DNA of 60,424 nt from Clostridia bacterium (GCA_017411745.1 JAFQPM010000024.1:1-60424); one strand, 5' to 3'; positions 9,563-18,999 are shown, numbered from the stretch's first letter. The notes: a model not told the origin generated them from the sequence alone. Program-made: numbers and translations.

Positions 9563-10885
9563 TCAAATCTCGTGCTCTACTCCAAGCACGTCGCATATAA
9601 ATCCCTCTCCGCTGTTGCGCGACGGCACGACGGCAACATTCAGCCGCCCCGAAAGCTCGTCGGGCGTCATATCGTCAAGGAAGATATCCTCTCCTGCGCG
9701 CAGAGCGTTTTCGGGAAAGAGCAGAAGCTCGCCAAGCTCCTTGCCCTCCAGCTGCTCGGCGATATCCTTGCCCGTGAGCAGACCCGAGACGGTGATCGTC
9801 TCGCCGAAGAAATAGTTGATTATCTTGTATACGTCCACTTGCAATCCTTCGATGCGAGCCTCAAGCTCGATCGCCATTTGCTTGATGGTATCGTATGCGG
9901 CAACTCCCGTTGCGATCGATACATGTCGTGGTACTTTATAATTTGTTAAGTATTCATCGAGATAGTCAAGCTCGCCGCGGAATTCTGTAACGAGTGAGGT
10001 TATCATTCCCACTCCGTTTTCTATTTGTGGATATCCCTCATAATAACTTTCCTCGGGCAAGGGCAGCTCGGCTTTGAGATAGAACTCATCGGAACAGAAA
10101 AACATTCTGCTTCCTGTCTTTACTTCAAACTCGTGAGCGAATCTGTCGACCTGCTCTATGACACGTGCAGACTCCTCCTTTGAGAAGCACTCAAGAGGAT
10201 AGAGCTTTTCGCGATATCTTGTAAGCCCTGCAGGGACTATCGAAACACTCTGCATCGCGGGAAAGAGCGCGGAGAGGTCGCGCATGGAGCGCTCAAGCTC
10301 CTCGCCGTCGTTGATGCCCTTGCAAAGCACTATTTGTCCGCAAAGTGAAATGCCTGCGTCGGCAAGTTTTTTCATATACGACAGCACCTCGCCTGCGCGC
10401 TTGTTGTGCATCATTTTGACGCGCAGCTCGGGATTCGTTGTGTGCACGGAGACATTGACCGGAGAAATATGCATCTCAATGATGCGATCAATATCCTTGT
10501 CGTGAAGATTTGTGAGTGTGATGTAGTTGCCGTGAAGGAAAGACAATCGAGAGTCATCGTCCTTGAAATAAAGTGTCTTTCTCATTCCCTTCGGCAGCTG
10601 ATCGATGAAACAGAAGATGCACTTGTTTTCGCAGGAGTGCTTTTTGTCCATCAAAGGAGTTTCAAATTCAAGACCGATGTCATCGTATTGCTTTTTGATG
10701 ATCGTGACCTCGAATTCGCTGTCTTCTCGGGAAAGCTTCAGGCAAACGGTTCTGTCCGCAAGAAAAAATCGGTAGTCAAGCACATCGGAGATCTCTCTGC
10801 CGTTGATAGATATTAAATTATCTCCGCCGCGAATGCCGTGAGCTTCTGCGCGACTGCCTTTATCAACCGATATTATTTTTACCAC
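9563..10885 (-). CDS. DUF512 protein: PDZ plus radical-SAM-like CxxxCxxC
   Basis: 440 aa, GTG start with AGAGGTG upstream. Residues 1-65 form a PDZ-like domain (RGGDNLISINGR). The next segment has C85, C89 and C92 in ENKCIFCFIDQLPKGMR, a radical-SAM-like iron-sulfur site. The DUF512 domain fills the C-terminal half. The family is conserved across Clostridia next to der, and its reaction is not established. A radical SAM enzyme with a PDZ domain suggests modification of a peptide or protein C-terminus, but that is inference. It has its own promoter at 10929-10957 and leads the minus-strand run. Confidence 0.88.
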   Translation of the reverse strand: MVKIISVDKGSRAEAHGIRGGDNLISINGREISDVLDYRFFLADRTVCLKLSREDSEFEVTIIKKQYDDIGLEFETPLMDKKHSCENKCIFCFIDQLPKGMRKTLYFKDDDSRLSFLHGNYITLTNLHDKDIDRIIEMHISPVNVSVHTTNPELRVKMMHNKRAGEVLSYMKKLADAGISLCGQIVLCKGINDGEELERSMRDLSALFPAMQSVSIVPAGLTRYREKLYPLECFSKEESARVIEQVDRFAHEFEVKTGSRMFFCSDEFYLKAELPLPEESYYEGYPQIENGVGMITSLVTEFRGELDYLDEYLTNYKVPRHVSIATGVAAYDTIKQMAIELEARIEGLQVDVYKIINYFFGETITVSGLLTGKDIAEQLEGKELGELLLFPENALRAGEDIFLDDMTPDELSGRLNVAVVPSRNSGEGFICDVLGVEHEI

Positions 10886-10928
10886 AGTATGACACCTCTT
10901 TTCATTCTCACATTATAATCCAGTTTAT

Positions 10929-10957
10929 AGTGTAACATAAATTTCGGCTTTTTGCAA
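10929..10957 (-). promoter_or_regulatory. Promoter of the DUF512-der run
   Basis: TTGCAA (10952-10957), a 17-nt spacer and TACACT (10929-10934) on the minus strand, about 43 bp before the GTG start. Confidence 0.6.
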
Positions 10958-11017
10958 GGGCTTTTGACCACAAAAATAATATTTATATAATTCTAACGAT
11001 AATTTTATAAAAATATC

Positions 11018-11046
11018 TTGCCAAACCGAGCAAATTGTGATACAAT
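11018..11046 (+). promoter_or_regulatory. Promoter of the exonuclease-thiI run
   Basis: TTGCCA, a 17-nt spacer and TACAAT, with TTGTGA directly before the -10. Confidence 0.7.
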
Positions 11047-11052
11047 AAAATG

Positions 11053-11249
11053 ATTGTGTATGCGCTGTGACAAAAGACGGCGAAAAAGGCTCGTATATAG
11101 ACGTTCCCGAGCCTAAACGAGAGTTTTTTATCCTGTTTTTAATTTTTTCAACAAATATACATCCGATCCGACAAAAGAGAAAAATGCACAGATCCGAACT
11201 TTTCCGACCTGTGCTGAGCCTTTGCGGGCGGAAGATTTCGGAGGCAGTT
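11053..11249 (+). other. Long structured 5' leader before the exonuclease gene
   Basis: About 195 nt separate the predicted transcription start from the best start codon. The leader holds a stem GGCTCG/CGAGCC (about 11089-11113) followed by a T-rich tract, and a second stem GCACAG/CTGTGC (about 11185-11215). An open frame runs through it in phase with the gene but has no ribosome site at its upstream ATGs. It matches no riboswitch I recognise and has no T-box core. Confidence 0.4.
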
Positions 11250-12365
11250 TTGAGTAACACGATGAAGCTCCGTTCAGGAGCAACGATCCCCCAGGTCAGT
11301 CGCGAGGAGGCTGACAGAAAGCACTATCTCACAAGAGGAGTGCTGACACAGATGCACCTTATGCCTAACGGCGACCCCGCCGCATTCGACAAGGCGGAGG
11401 ACGGAAGTCTGATCTATTATTTTGACCCCGCCCGCGTAGTCGAAGCGCCCCCTGAGCAGTGGTATTTCCCCAGAAGCCGCAAGGAGACCAGAGCGCTTGA
11501 CAGTGGCACGGAAATAGAAAGAATGAGCATAAAGCGCGCCGCATCCTGCGGATATTACACCCGAGAGAGACTCGGTCAGATGCACTACGAGGTGGTTGAA
11601 GAGCCTGTCGCGTTCACTGTCAAGGGAGACGGTACCACACTCTATTTTTACGACAAAAAAACGGCAGTCCGCCTGCCCCTTGCGTGCGTAAAATGCGGCA
11701 AGGACGTAAGATATCGCAAAAAGCTTTGCCGTGCGTGCTACGAGGAGGAGCTTACGATCCGAAGAGCCGAGGGAGATATTCACAGAAATGCATATTACGG
11801 AATGGATCGCAAAAGGGTCCTGTTCTTTGACCTTGAGCTTACAGGCGTTTACGACCACGACGAGATAATTTCGATCTCGATCGTTGACGGAGAGGGAACG
11901 GTTATTATGGATACCCTCGTCAAGCCCGCACACAAGAAAAAATGGAAGCAGACCGAAAAAATACACGGAATAACACCCGATATGGTTGCCAATTCTCCAC
12001 TGCTCGACGAGCTTATCCCCGAGATCAAGGAGATCTTTGAAAATGCGGACAACCTTATCGCGTATGGAGTTTCTACCGATTACAGTCATATAAAATATAT
12101 CTATGACACCGAAGAAGAGCGTGAGTGGCTTCATAAAAAGACGCGCTGCTGTGCAAACGAGTTCGTAAGATTCGCGCACGAGCACCTGCCCGATCTTGCA
12201 CACGCTTCTCTCACCGACGCTATGGCGGTATTTGAGATCGAGTGGGACGGAGTGGCACACACCTCGATCGCAGATACCATCGGATGTATGAAGGTCTGGG
12301 AAAAGATCTTCCCGAACTACTATACAGAAGCCCCCGATTCAAGTTTTGAGGAGGCAGATGCATAA
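11250..12365 (+). CDS. DEDDh exonuclease-domain protein with zinc ribbon
   Basis: 371 aa from TTG 11250, five bases after GGAGG (11240-11244); an ATG four codons on has worse spacing. Cys146, Cys149, Cys160 and Cys163 form a zinc ribbon (CVKC, CRAC). The C-terminal half is a DnaQ-like DEDDh exonuclease: DLELTG with acidic D194/E196, then HGIT, and a late LTDAM segment with the expected His/Asp. The roughly 140-residue N-terminal region is unknown. The domain chews DNA or RNA 3' ends. It overlaps thiI by one base (TAATG), so the two are translationally coupled, which hints at an RNA-related job. Confidence 0.8.
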   Translation: MSNTMKLRSGATIPQVSREEADRKHYLTRGVLTQMHLMPNGDPAAFDKAEDGSLIYYFDPARVVEAPPEQWYFPRSRKETRALDSGTEIERMSIKRAASCGYYTRERLGQMHYEVVEEPVAFTVKGDGTTLYFYDKKTAVRLPLACVKCGKDVRYRKKLCRACYEEELTIRRAEGDIHRNAYYGMDRKRVLFFDLELTGVYDHDEIISISIVDGEGTVIMDTLVKPAHKKKWKQTEKIHGITPDMVANSPLLDELIPEIKEIFENADNLIAYGVSTDYSHIKYIYDTEEEREWLHKKTRCCANEFVRFAHEHLPDLAHASLTDAMAVFEIEWDGVAHTSIADTIGCMKVWEKIFPNYYTEAPDSSFEEADA

Positions 12366-13543
12366 TGAAAGAGATTTTACTTTGTAAATACGGCGAGATA
12401 GTGCTCAAGGGTGCAAACAAGCGCTATTTTGAGGACATCTTGTGCAAGGAGCTTCGTCACAGAGCGAAAAAGCACGGTAATTTTGAAATCAGCCGCGCGC
12501 AGAGCACGATATATATCGAGCCCAAGGATGATTTTGCTGATATGGACGGAATGTTCGAGAGCGCGATGAAGACGTTTGGTATCGCGGCTATCGGAAGAGC
12601 AGCGGTCTGTGAAAAAAATCTTGAAGATATCAAGAGAGTTACCAGAGAATATATTCCCCGGTTCCTCGAGGGCAAAAAGACCTTCAAGGTCGAGGGAAAG
12701 AGATCCGACAAAGCGTTCCCCCTCAATTCAATGCAGCTTTCCGAGATCCTCGGCGGCGAGATACTTGAGGTAACGGGCGGCAGGATAAAGGTCAACGTTC
12801 ACAAGCCCGACATCGTGGTAAAAATAGAGATCCGTGAGCACGGAGCATACGTCCACGCAGGACAGTTCCGCGCGGCAGGAGGAATCCCCGTAGGCACGGG
12901 CGGACACGGTATGTTGTTGCTTTCGGGCGGAATAGATTCCCCCGTTGCTGGATATATGATGGCAAAAAGAGGACTTCGCGTTGAGGCGGTACATTTTGAG
13001 TCCTTCCCATATACGAGCGAGATGGCAAGAGATAAGGTCATCAGACTTGCAAGAACTATTGCGGCGTATACGGGCGACGTATACGTACACGTAGTATCGC
13101 TGACGCACATACAGGAAGAGCTTGTCAAGCACTGTGATGAGGATTATTTCACTCTGCTTTTGCGTAGATATATGATGACTATCGCAAGCAAGCTTGCCGC
13201 AGACCACGACAGCAAATGTCTTATCACGGGAGAAAGTCTTGGGCAGGTCGCGTCGCAGACGATGGAGGCGATCGCGGTTACCGATAACGCGGCAACGATC
13301 CCCGTTCTCCGTCCTTGTATCGGAATGGATAAGGAGGAGATCGTTGAGATCTCTAGAAAGATCGGCACGTTTGATATCTCCATCGAGCCCTTTGAGGATT
13401 GCTGTACCGTATTTACCCCCAAGCATCCGAGAACCAAGCCCGTGCTTGAAAAGGTGCTCGTTGAGGAAAGAAAGCTTGATTTTGATGCTCTTGTGGAGGA
13501 AGCCATCGAGGGCGCATATACCGTAAGAGCAGAGGCTTATTGA
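12365..13543 (+). CDS. thiI: tRNA 4-thiouridine synthase ThiI, rhodanese-less form
   Basis: 392 aa. It adenylates U8 of tRNA and transfers sulfur; it can also act in thiazole synthesis. An NFLD/THUMP region covers residues about 1-165 and the PP-loop motif SGGIDSP lies at 187-193. It ends without the rhodanese domain of the enterobacterial enzyme, the usual Firmicutes form. That form normally works with a cysteine desulfurase, which is not adjacent here. It overlaps the exonuclease gene by one base. Confidence 0.96.
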   Translation: MKEILLCKYGEIVLKGANKRYFEDILCKELRHRAKKHGNFEISRAQSTIYIEPKDDFADMDGMFESAMKTFGIAAIGRAAVCEKNLEDIKRVTREYIPRFLEGKKTFKVEGKRSDKAFPLNSMQLSEILGGEILEVTGGRIKVNVHKPDIVVKIEIREHGAYVHAGQFRAAGGIPVGTGGHGMLLLSGGIDSPVAGYMMAKRGLRVEAVHFESFPYTSEMARDKVIRLARTIAAYTGDVYVHVVSLTHIQEELVKHCDEDYFTLLLRRYMMTIASKLAADHDSKCLITGESLGQVASQTMEAIAVTDNAATIPVLRPCIGMDKEEIVEISRKIGTFDISIEPFEDCCTVFTPKHPRTKPVLEKVLVEERKLDFDALVEEAIEGAYTVRAEAY

Positions 13544-13560
13544 TAAAAAGGAGAGGCTTT

Positions 13561-14124
13561 ATGGAACAGAAATATTACAGAATGAACATCGCGGGACTTG
13601 ATCGCGATCTGCCGATCTGCCCCCTTAACGACAGCCTTATGATAGCGGGATTCGTTATCTTCGGCGATCCCGAGTTGACGACTGCCTGCGCAGAGAATTT
13701 GCTGAAAAAAGCCCCCGAGTATGATTATCTTATCTCGGCAGAGGCAAAGGGAATACCGCTTGTGCACGAAATGGCTCGTCTTGCGGGGAATCAAAAATAT
13801 TTCCTTGCAAGAAAAGCGCCGAAGCTCTATATGACGGGAGTTTTCGGAGTCGAGGTCAAGTCGATAACCACGGCGGCAATACAGCACCTTTATCTTGATA
13901 AGGCGGATGCCGAAATGATGAAAGGAAAGAAAATACTTATCGTCGACGACGTTATTTCCACGGGAGAATCGCTCCGTGCGATCGAGGCGCTTGTAGATCA
14001 GGCAGGCGGAGAGATCTGCGGCAGAATGGCTATACTTGCCGAGGGAGACGCTGCAAACAGAGAGGATCTTATCTATCTTGAAAAGCTCCCGTTGTTCGAT
14101 GCGAACGCAAAACCGATCGCTTGA
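13561..14124 (+). CDS. apt: Type I phosphoribosyltransferase, adenine/xanthine type
   Basis: 187 aa; ATG 13561 follows AAAGGAGAG by five bases. The PRPP-binding loop ILIVDDVISTGES (residues 125-137) and the upstream EAKGIPL segment (61-67) match the Apt/Xpt group, which salvages a purine base plus PRPP to the nucleotide. Length fits Apt. It sits 17 bp after thiI and 34 bp before aspS on the same strand, consistent with a shared transcript. Adenine specificity is the likeliest reading but is not proven by the visible residues. Confidence 0.82.
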   Translation: MEQKYYRMNIAGLDRDLPICPLNDSLMIAGFVIFGDPELTTACAENLLKKAPEYDYLISAEAKGIPLVHEMARLAGNQKYFLARKAPKLYMTGVFGVEVKSITTAAIQHLYLDKADAEMMKGKKILIVDDVISTGESLRAIEALVDQAGGEICGRMAILAEGDAANREDLIYLEKLPLFDANAKPIA

Positions 14125-14158
14125 CGTTATCTGATTTTACAGAAAGGATTTTATAAAA

Positions 14159-15946
14159 ATGGCAGAATTTTTGACTAACGAAGACAAAAGAACTTGTTAT
14201 TGCGCCGAAGTCAATGAAAGCATGATCGGCGAAAAAGTATGCGTAATGGGCTGGGTCCAGAGACAGAGAGACCTCGGCGCGCTTATATTTATAGACCTTC
14301 GCGACCGCACGGGAATCGTTCAGCTCGCGTTCGACGACACGACCGACAGAGAGGTCTTTGAAAAGGCATTCTCCTGCCGAGCAGAGTACGTTCTCGCAGT
14401 TCACGGAACCGTCCGCGCAAGAGGAGAAGGTGCGATCAACACCAACATTCCCACGGGTAAGCTTGAGATATACGTTGAGAGCATGAAGGTGCTCTCTGCG
14501 GCACAGACCCCTCCCTTCGAGGTGAGCGACTCGAAGAAGGTAAAGGACGAGACCGCGCTCAAATTCCGTTACGTAGATCTTCGCCGCCCCGAGCTTCAGA
14601 AGAATATAAAGATGCGTCATGACATCGCGCGCGTTGCAAGAGAATACTACTACGAGAACGGTTTTTACGAGATCGAAACTCCTATGATGATCAAGGCGAC
14701 CCCCGAGGGAGCGCGCGACTATCTCGTCCCCTCGAGAATTCATAAGGGAAGCTTTTATGCGCTTCCTCAGTCGCCCCAGATCTATAAGCAGTTGCTTATG
14801 CTTTCGGGCTTTGACCGCTACATTCAGCTTGCTCGTTGCTTCAGAGACGAGGACCTTCGCGCTGACCGTCAGCCCGAATTTACCCAGATAGACCTCGAGA
14901 TGTCCTTCGCAACCATGGAGGATATCATGTCCATGAACGAGGGCTTTATCAAGAGAGTTTTCAAGGAAGTCCTTGACGTAGAGATCGAAACGCCTATGCA
15001 GAGACTGACCTTTGCCGAGGCAATGGAAAGATATGGCTCGGATAAGCCCGACACCAGATTCGGCATGGAGATTCAAAATATCTCCGACGCGGTCAAGAGC
15101 AGTGAGTTCGTAGTGTTCAAGTCCGCGATCGAGAACGGCGGAAGCGTACGTTGTATCGTTGCAAAGAACGCGGCAGCAATCCTTACAAGAAAAGAGATAG
15201 ACAAGCTGACCGAGCACGCAAAGGGAATCGGTGCAAAGGGACTTGCATATGTCCGCTGGGCAGACGAAGCACCCAACTGCTCGTTTGCAAAGTTTATGGC
15301 CCCCGAGGAGCTTGACGCTATCTATGCGGCAGTCGGCTTTGAAAAGGGCGACGTAATGCTTATCTGTGCCGATAAGGACAAGGTAGTTCTTCCTACTCTT
15401 GGAGCACTCAGAAACATTCTCGGCAAGAAGCTCGACCTCATTCCCGCAGGCAAGTTCAACTTCTTGTGGATCACCGAGTTCCCCTTCTTCGAGTGGAATG
15501 AAGAAACACAGCATTGGGATGCTATGCATCACCCCTTCACGATGCCTCTTGAGGAATGCTTACCTCAGCTTGAGAGCGATCCAGGAAGTGTCAGAGCAAA
15601 GTGCTACGATATGGTTCTCAACGGAACCGAGCTTCTTTCGGGCTCCATCCGTATCACCGACTGGCAGCTTCAGGAAAAGATGTTCAAGGCTCTTGGACTC
15701 ACACCCGAGGAGATCGAAGCAAAATTCGGATTCCTCGTTGAAGCGTATAAGTACGGCGCACCTCCTCACGGCGGATCGGGCATGGGACTTGACCGTCTTG
15801 CGATGGTCATGTCGGGGGCAGACAGCCTGCGCGACGTCCTTGCCTTTCCGAAGGTACAGAACGCAAGCGAGCTTATGTCGGGTTGTCCCGCACCTGCAGA
15901 CCCCAAGGCACTTGAGGACCTCAGCATAGCTGTGATTGAAGAATAA
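14159..15946 (+). CDS. aspS: Aspartyl-tRNA synthetase, bacterial type
   Basis: 595 aa, the bacterial length. It has an N-terminal OB anticodon-binding domain (1-105), a class II catalytic core with motif 2 around RCFRDEDLRADRQPEFTQ, the bacterial GAD insertion (about 290-410) and a C-terminal motif 3 in GSGMGLDRL. It charges tRNA-Asp in the cytosol. AGAAAGGA precedes the ATG. The window also has asnS, so asparaginyl-tRNA can be made directly. No T-box leader is present in the 34-bp gap, so it depends on the upstream promoter. Confidence 0.98.
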   Translation: MAEFLTNEDKRTCYCAEVNESMIGEKVCVMGWVQRQRDLGALIFIDLRDRTGIVQLAFDDTTDREVFEKAFSCRAEYVLAVHGTVRARGEGAINTNIPTGKLEIYVESMKVLSAAQTPPFEVSDSKKVKDETALKFRYVDLRRPELQKNIKMRHDIARVAREYYYENGFYEIETPMMIKATPEGARDYLVPSRIHKGSFYALPQSPQIYKQLLMLSGFDRYIQLARCFRDEDLRADRQPEFTQIDLEMSFATMEDIMSMNEGFIKRVFKEVLDVEIETPMQRLTFAEAMERYGSDKPDTRFGMEIQNISDAVKSSEFVVFKSAIENGGSVRCIVAKNAAAILTRKEIDKLTEHAKGIGAKGLAYVRWADEAPNCSFAKFMAPEELDAIYAAVGFEKGDVMLICADKDKVVLPTLGALRNILGKKLDLIPAGKFNFLWITEFPFFEWNEETQHWDAMHHPFTMPLEECLPQLESDPGSVRAKCYDMVLNGTELLSGSIRITDWQLQEKMFKALGLTPEEIEAKFGFLVEAYKYGAPPHGGSGMGLDRLAMVMSGADSLRDVLAFPKVQNASELMSGCPAPADPKALEDLSIAVIEE

Positions 15947-15950
15947 TTTT

Positions 15951-16002
15951 TGCGGCAGACCCTTCCCAAGGGAGATTTGAGGGGGGCTGCCGTTTAGTTT
16001 TT
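15951..16002 (+). terminator. Terminator of the thiI-aspS run
   Basis: A CGGCAG/CTGCCG stem, extended by CCC/GGG pairing, is followed by a T-rich tail. Confidence 0.7.
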
Positions 16003-16058
16003 TAGTATGATTTCAGCGCCTGGAATAGATATCCATCTCTTAAATTTTATTAAACCTG

Positions 16059-16087
16059 TTGACATTTGCGAGTCAATGATATATAAT
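16059..16087 (+). promoter_or_regulatory. Perfect-consensus promoter of a lipoprotein gene
   Basis: TTGACA, exactly 17 nt, TATAAT, 52 bp before the start codon. It is among the strongest predicted promoters in the window. Confidence 0.85.
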
Positions 16088-16139
16088 ATATGTGGTGATA
16101 TATACACCGAATAATCAAATTTTTATGGAGGCTTTTGAA

Positions 16140-17528
16140 ATGAAAAAGGTTATAATATCGCTTTTGTTGATATTGAGTATGCTGCTGGCACTCGCATCTT
16201 GCGATATGCTTGGCAAAAAGGACGACCCCGAGAAAAACGTTGATTATCTCGTGTCGTCGTTGAACAAAGGAACAAATTTTGAAGAGATCAAAACGAATAC
16301 CGAGACTATAGACGTAAACGAATTGATCACCAAAATTAAGGAAGCCGCTTTCGAAATGACCCTTTCGGGAACGGTAGATGGCGAGACGGGAAGCGCTTAC
16401 CTTGGTTTGAAGGATAAGGTCCTGTACGTTTCTTCCGGTGCAGAGGGAGAGGACTCCGAAGAATATTATGTGTTCGTTGAGGACGATTGGACTTTGGTAA
16501 CTGTGGCAGGTTGGGAAGGTTTTGAAGGCGAATACTACGGAACCGTAGATACCAGCCTTAAGGATATTGTTGACTCGTTGGGCGCGCTTGAAGGCGAAGA
16601 GACCACCGCAGCTCCTGCAGATGATGAGATGGCTTCCGGCGCAATGGATATGATCGGCGGCTTGCTTGACACCGTTATGTCCGTAGAGCTTCCCGAGGCA
16701 ACCGAAGAGGACGTTGAATACAAGGACGGCAAATATTATCTCAAGTCCGACTATATAAAGAGCGCTCTCGACAAGTGCATCGATGTTGTATTTGAGGAGC
16801 TTGGCGGAGAGGATTTCGGACTGACCGCAAACGATATTCTCGACTATAAGGCAGCGATCAAGGGATACCTTGATTACATAAACGTTGAGATCTACTACTA
16901 CATCGACCGTGAGGAGATCACGGGTGTAGGCATGGCGGTTTCTCTTGACGAGACCTTTGCTGCAGAAAAGATCGGATACAGCGATATAGCGATCTCTTTT
17001 GAGATCTGCGTCGATAAGCTCGCAGTTGACGTTCGCATTGCAAACGAGGACGACGTTCTTGCAGACGTAAGCGCATCCGTTGAGTATACTACCGATAAGG
17101 ACGAAAAGCTTGAAACTCTCAAGGTCGACGTAAATGCAGAAATCAGCTCCTTCAGCTATGAATGGGACGAGGACTCGTATGATTACGTTGAGACGGTCAA
17201 CAAGGTCACCCTCGCGATCGATCTTGACGCTAATTTCGCAGATATGTCAAAGGGCAAGGGCGAATTCTTGACCGGTAGCGTTTCCTATTCCGACGGTGTG
17301 AACAACACCAGTGTTTCCGTAAAGGCAGATTCCTCCGATAAGGGAGAAAAGATCTCTTGCGACCTCAGCATCACAGTAAAAGAGGATGGTGAGACGCAGA
17401 CCAGTACTCTTAACCTCACCGCTAATTTGAAGTCTGCTCCCAATATGCCTACCGTTCCTCAGGCGGCTATCGACGCAAAGGATGCTGCTATTGAAGATTA
17501 CAACAACGGCTCAGACTGGTGGAACTGA
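16140..17528 (+). CDS. Large acidic lipoprotein of unknown function
   Basis: 462 aa from ATG 16140, eight bases after GGAGG. A lipoprotein signal (MKKVIISLLLI, lipobox LASC) predicts membrane anchoring on the outer face. The mature chain is very acidic and built from beta-rich repeated stretches such as SGTVDGETGSAYLGL and later strand-like segments, a pattern seen in LolA/LppX-like lipoproteins but too weak to name. The perfect-consensus promoter and own terminator predict high, monocistronic expression. A role in surface binding or envelope homeostasis is speculation. Confidence 0.82.
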   Translation: MKKVIISLLLILSMLLALASCDMLGKKDDPEKNVDYLVSSLNKGTNFEEIKTNTETIDVNELITKIKEAAFEMTLSGTVDGETGSAYLGLKDKVLYVSSGAEGEDSEEYYVFVEDDWTLVTVAGWEGFEGEYYGTVDTSLKDIVDSLGALEGEETTAAPADDEMASGAMDMIGGLLDTVMSVELPEATEEDVEYKDGKYYLKSDYIKSALDKCIDVVFEELGGEDFGLTANDILDYKAAIKGYLDYINVEIYYYIDREEITGVGMAVSLDETFAAEKIGYSDIAISFEICVDKLAVDVRIANEDDVLADVSASVEYTTDKDEKLETLKVDVNAEISSFSYEWDEDSYDYVETVNKVTLAIDLDANFADMSKGKGEFLTGSVSYSDGVNNTSVSVKADSSDKGEKISCDLSITVKEDGETQTSTLNLTANLKSAPNMPTVPQAAIDAKDAAIEDYNNGSDWWN

Positions 17529-17537
17529 TAAATATGT

Positions 17538-17566
17538 AAAACAGCCGCGAAAGCGGCTGTTTTTTT
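17538..17566 (+). terminator. Terminator of the lipoprotein gene
   Basis: Stem AAAACAGCCGC / GCGGCTGTTTT with a GAAA tetraloop, then T-run. Confidence 0.9.
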
Positions 17567-17576
17567 CGTTAATCTA

Positions 17577-17605
17577 TTGAAAAAGTGCGAAGAAAGTGAT
17601 ATACT
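17577..17605 (+). promoter_or_regulatory. Promoter of the DUF815 ATPase gene
   Basis: TTGAAA, 17 nt, TATACT, with AGTGA before the -10. Confidence 0.7.
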
Positions 17606-17680
17606 AAAAGCAAACGTATCCAACGAGATTTCCCAACGTTGGAACAATGCTTACAATCAAGTCAAAACGAGAGGCATATT

Positions 17681-18994
17681 ATGTATCGCGAAATATCCAA
17701 ATTCATACTCTACCGTGATTCGCTGAACGGCACCATATTGTCAGAGCTTGGCAAGGTCTTTGAGGATTTTGATAAAAAAGCCGCCACCGAAGACAACCTT
17801 CGCACACGTATCTACTCGCAGGTGCGCCGCCTTTTAGAGCTTGCAACGAAATACGGCTTTGATAACGATCTCTGGCACAATTATCTCACTTTTTTGATAA
17901 TTACCGACGAAAACCCCTTTAGCTTGACATACGAAAAGGCGGGAGTTCAGGAGGGAACGGTCAACGGCTTCGCCATAAACGATTTTTCAGTTTTCAAGGC
18001 ACTGTTTGATTTTGACTTTTCACCGATCGAGCGTGCGCTTGGGATAAATTGCTTCAGCGTGCTTTCAAACTATCGGGCGATAGCAAAAAGAGAGCAGATA
18101 TATAACAAAAACGTCAGCGAAAAGGTCAGAGCGCTCAGCGCGCGTATTGAAAAAGCCGCCGACGGCAAGGAGATCTTTGAGGTCGTTGCTAAATTTTATA
18201 AGGACTTCGGCGTCGGTATGTTCGGACTCAATAAAGCGTTCAGGATCGAGACCGACGAGCATTGCTCAACGCTTAAATTCCGCGCTATAACCAATATGCA
18301 GGCGGTGCATCTCGACGATCTTATCGGGTATGAGCCGCAGAAAAAAGCGTTGCTTGAAAACACCGAAGCATTCGTTTGCGGCAAGGCGGCGAATAATCTG
18401 TTGCTTTACGGAGATAGCGGTACGGGAAAATCGACGAGCATCAAGGCGATAGTTAATCAGTATTACGACCGCGGACTCCGTATGATCGAGATCTATAAGC
18501 ACCAGTTTGGGTGCTTGTCGAGAGTAATCTCCGAGATAAAGAATCGCAATTACCGCTTTATTATCTATATGGACGACTTATCGTTTGAGGAAAGCGAGAT
18601 AGAGTACAAATATCTCAAGGCAATAATCGAGGGCGGCGTTGAGACCAAGCCCGATAACGTGCTGATTTACGCCACGTCAAACCGCCGTCATCTTATCAAG
18701 GAGACCTTCAACGACAGAAACGATATGTCGACGAGGAATGACATCCACCGTTCAGAGACTATTGAAGAAAAGCTCTCTTTGGTCAACCGCTTCGGTGTGT
18801 CGATCGGCTTCTTCAAGCCCAGCCGTCCCGAGTTTGACGCTATGGTGCTTGCGCTTGCCGCGCGACACCCCGAAATAACTATGGATGAAGAGCAGATAGT
18901 TGCCGAAGCGCACAAATGGGAAATGCTCGGCGGCGGCATCTCGGGCAGGACCGCGCAGCAGTTTATCAATCATCTTTGCGGCTTGGCAAAATAA
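17681..18994 (+). CDS. DUF815 family AAA+ ATPase
   Basis: 437 aa from ATG 17681, which follows GAGAGG; an in-frame ATG at 17639 has no ribosome site. The N-terminal half (1-220) is helical. The C-terminal AAA+ domain has Walker A GDSGTGKS (244-251) and Walker B around MDD (D298, D299), with the sensor TSNRRHL and the NDxxDMSTRNDIH segment typical of DUF815. The cellular role of the family is not established. It is flanked by its own promoter and terminator, so context gives no partner. Confidence 0.88.
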   Translation: MYREISKFILYRDSLNGTILSELGKVFEDFDKKAATEDNLRTRIYSQVRRLLELATKYGFDNDLWHNYLTFLIITDENPFSLTYEKAGVQEGTVNGFAINDFSVFKALFDFDFSPIERALGINCFSVLSNYRAIAKREQIYNKNVSEKVRALSARIEKAADGKEIFEVVAKFYKDFGVGMFGLNKAFRIETDEHCSTLKFRAITNMQAVHLDDLIGYEPQKKALLENTEAFVCGKAANNLLLYGDSGTGKSTSIKAIVNQYYDRGLRMIEIYKHQFGCLSRVISEIKNRNYRFIIYMDDLSFEESEIEYKYLKAIIEGGVETKPDNVLIYATSNRRHLIKETFNDRNDMSTRNDIHRSETIEEKLSLVNRFGVSIGFFKPSRPEFDAMVLALAARHPEITMDEEQIVAEAHKWEMLGGGISGRTAQQFINHLCGLAK

Positions 18995-18999
18995 AATTA

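Noticed and set aside
10925..11260. 111-codon minus-strand frame in the divergent gap
   Set aside because: Crosses both predicted promoters, has no ribosome site and low-complexity content.
14069..15532. 487-codon frame antisense to aspS
   Set aside because: Long antisense frames arise from the strong codon bias of highly expressed genes; no ribosome site and aspS is certain.
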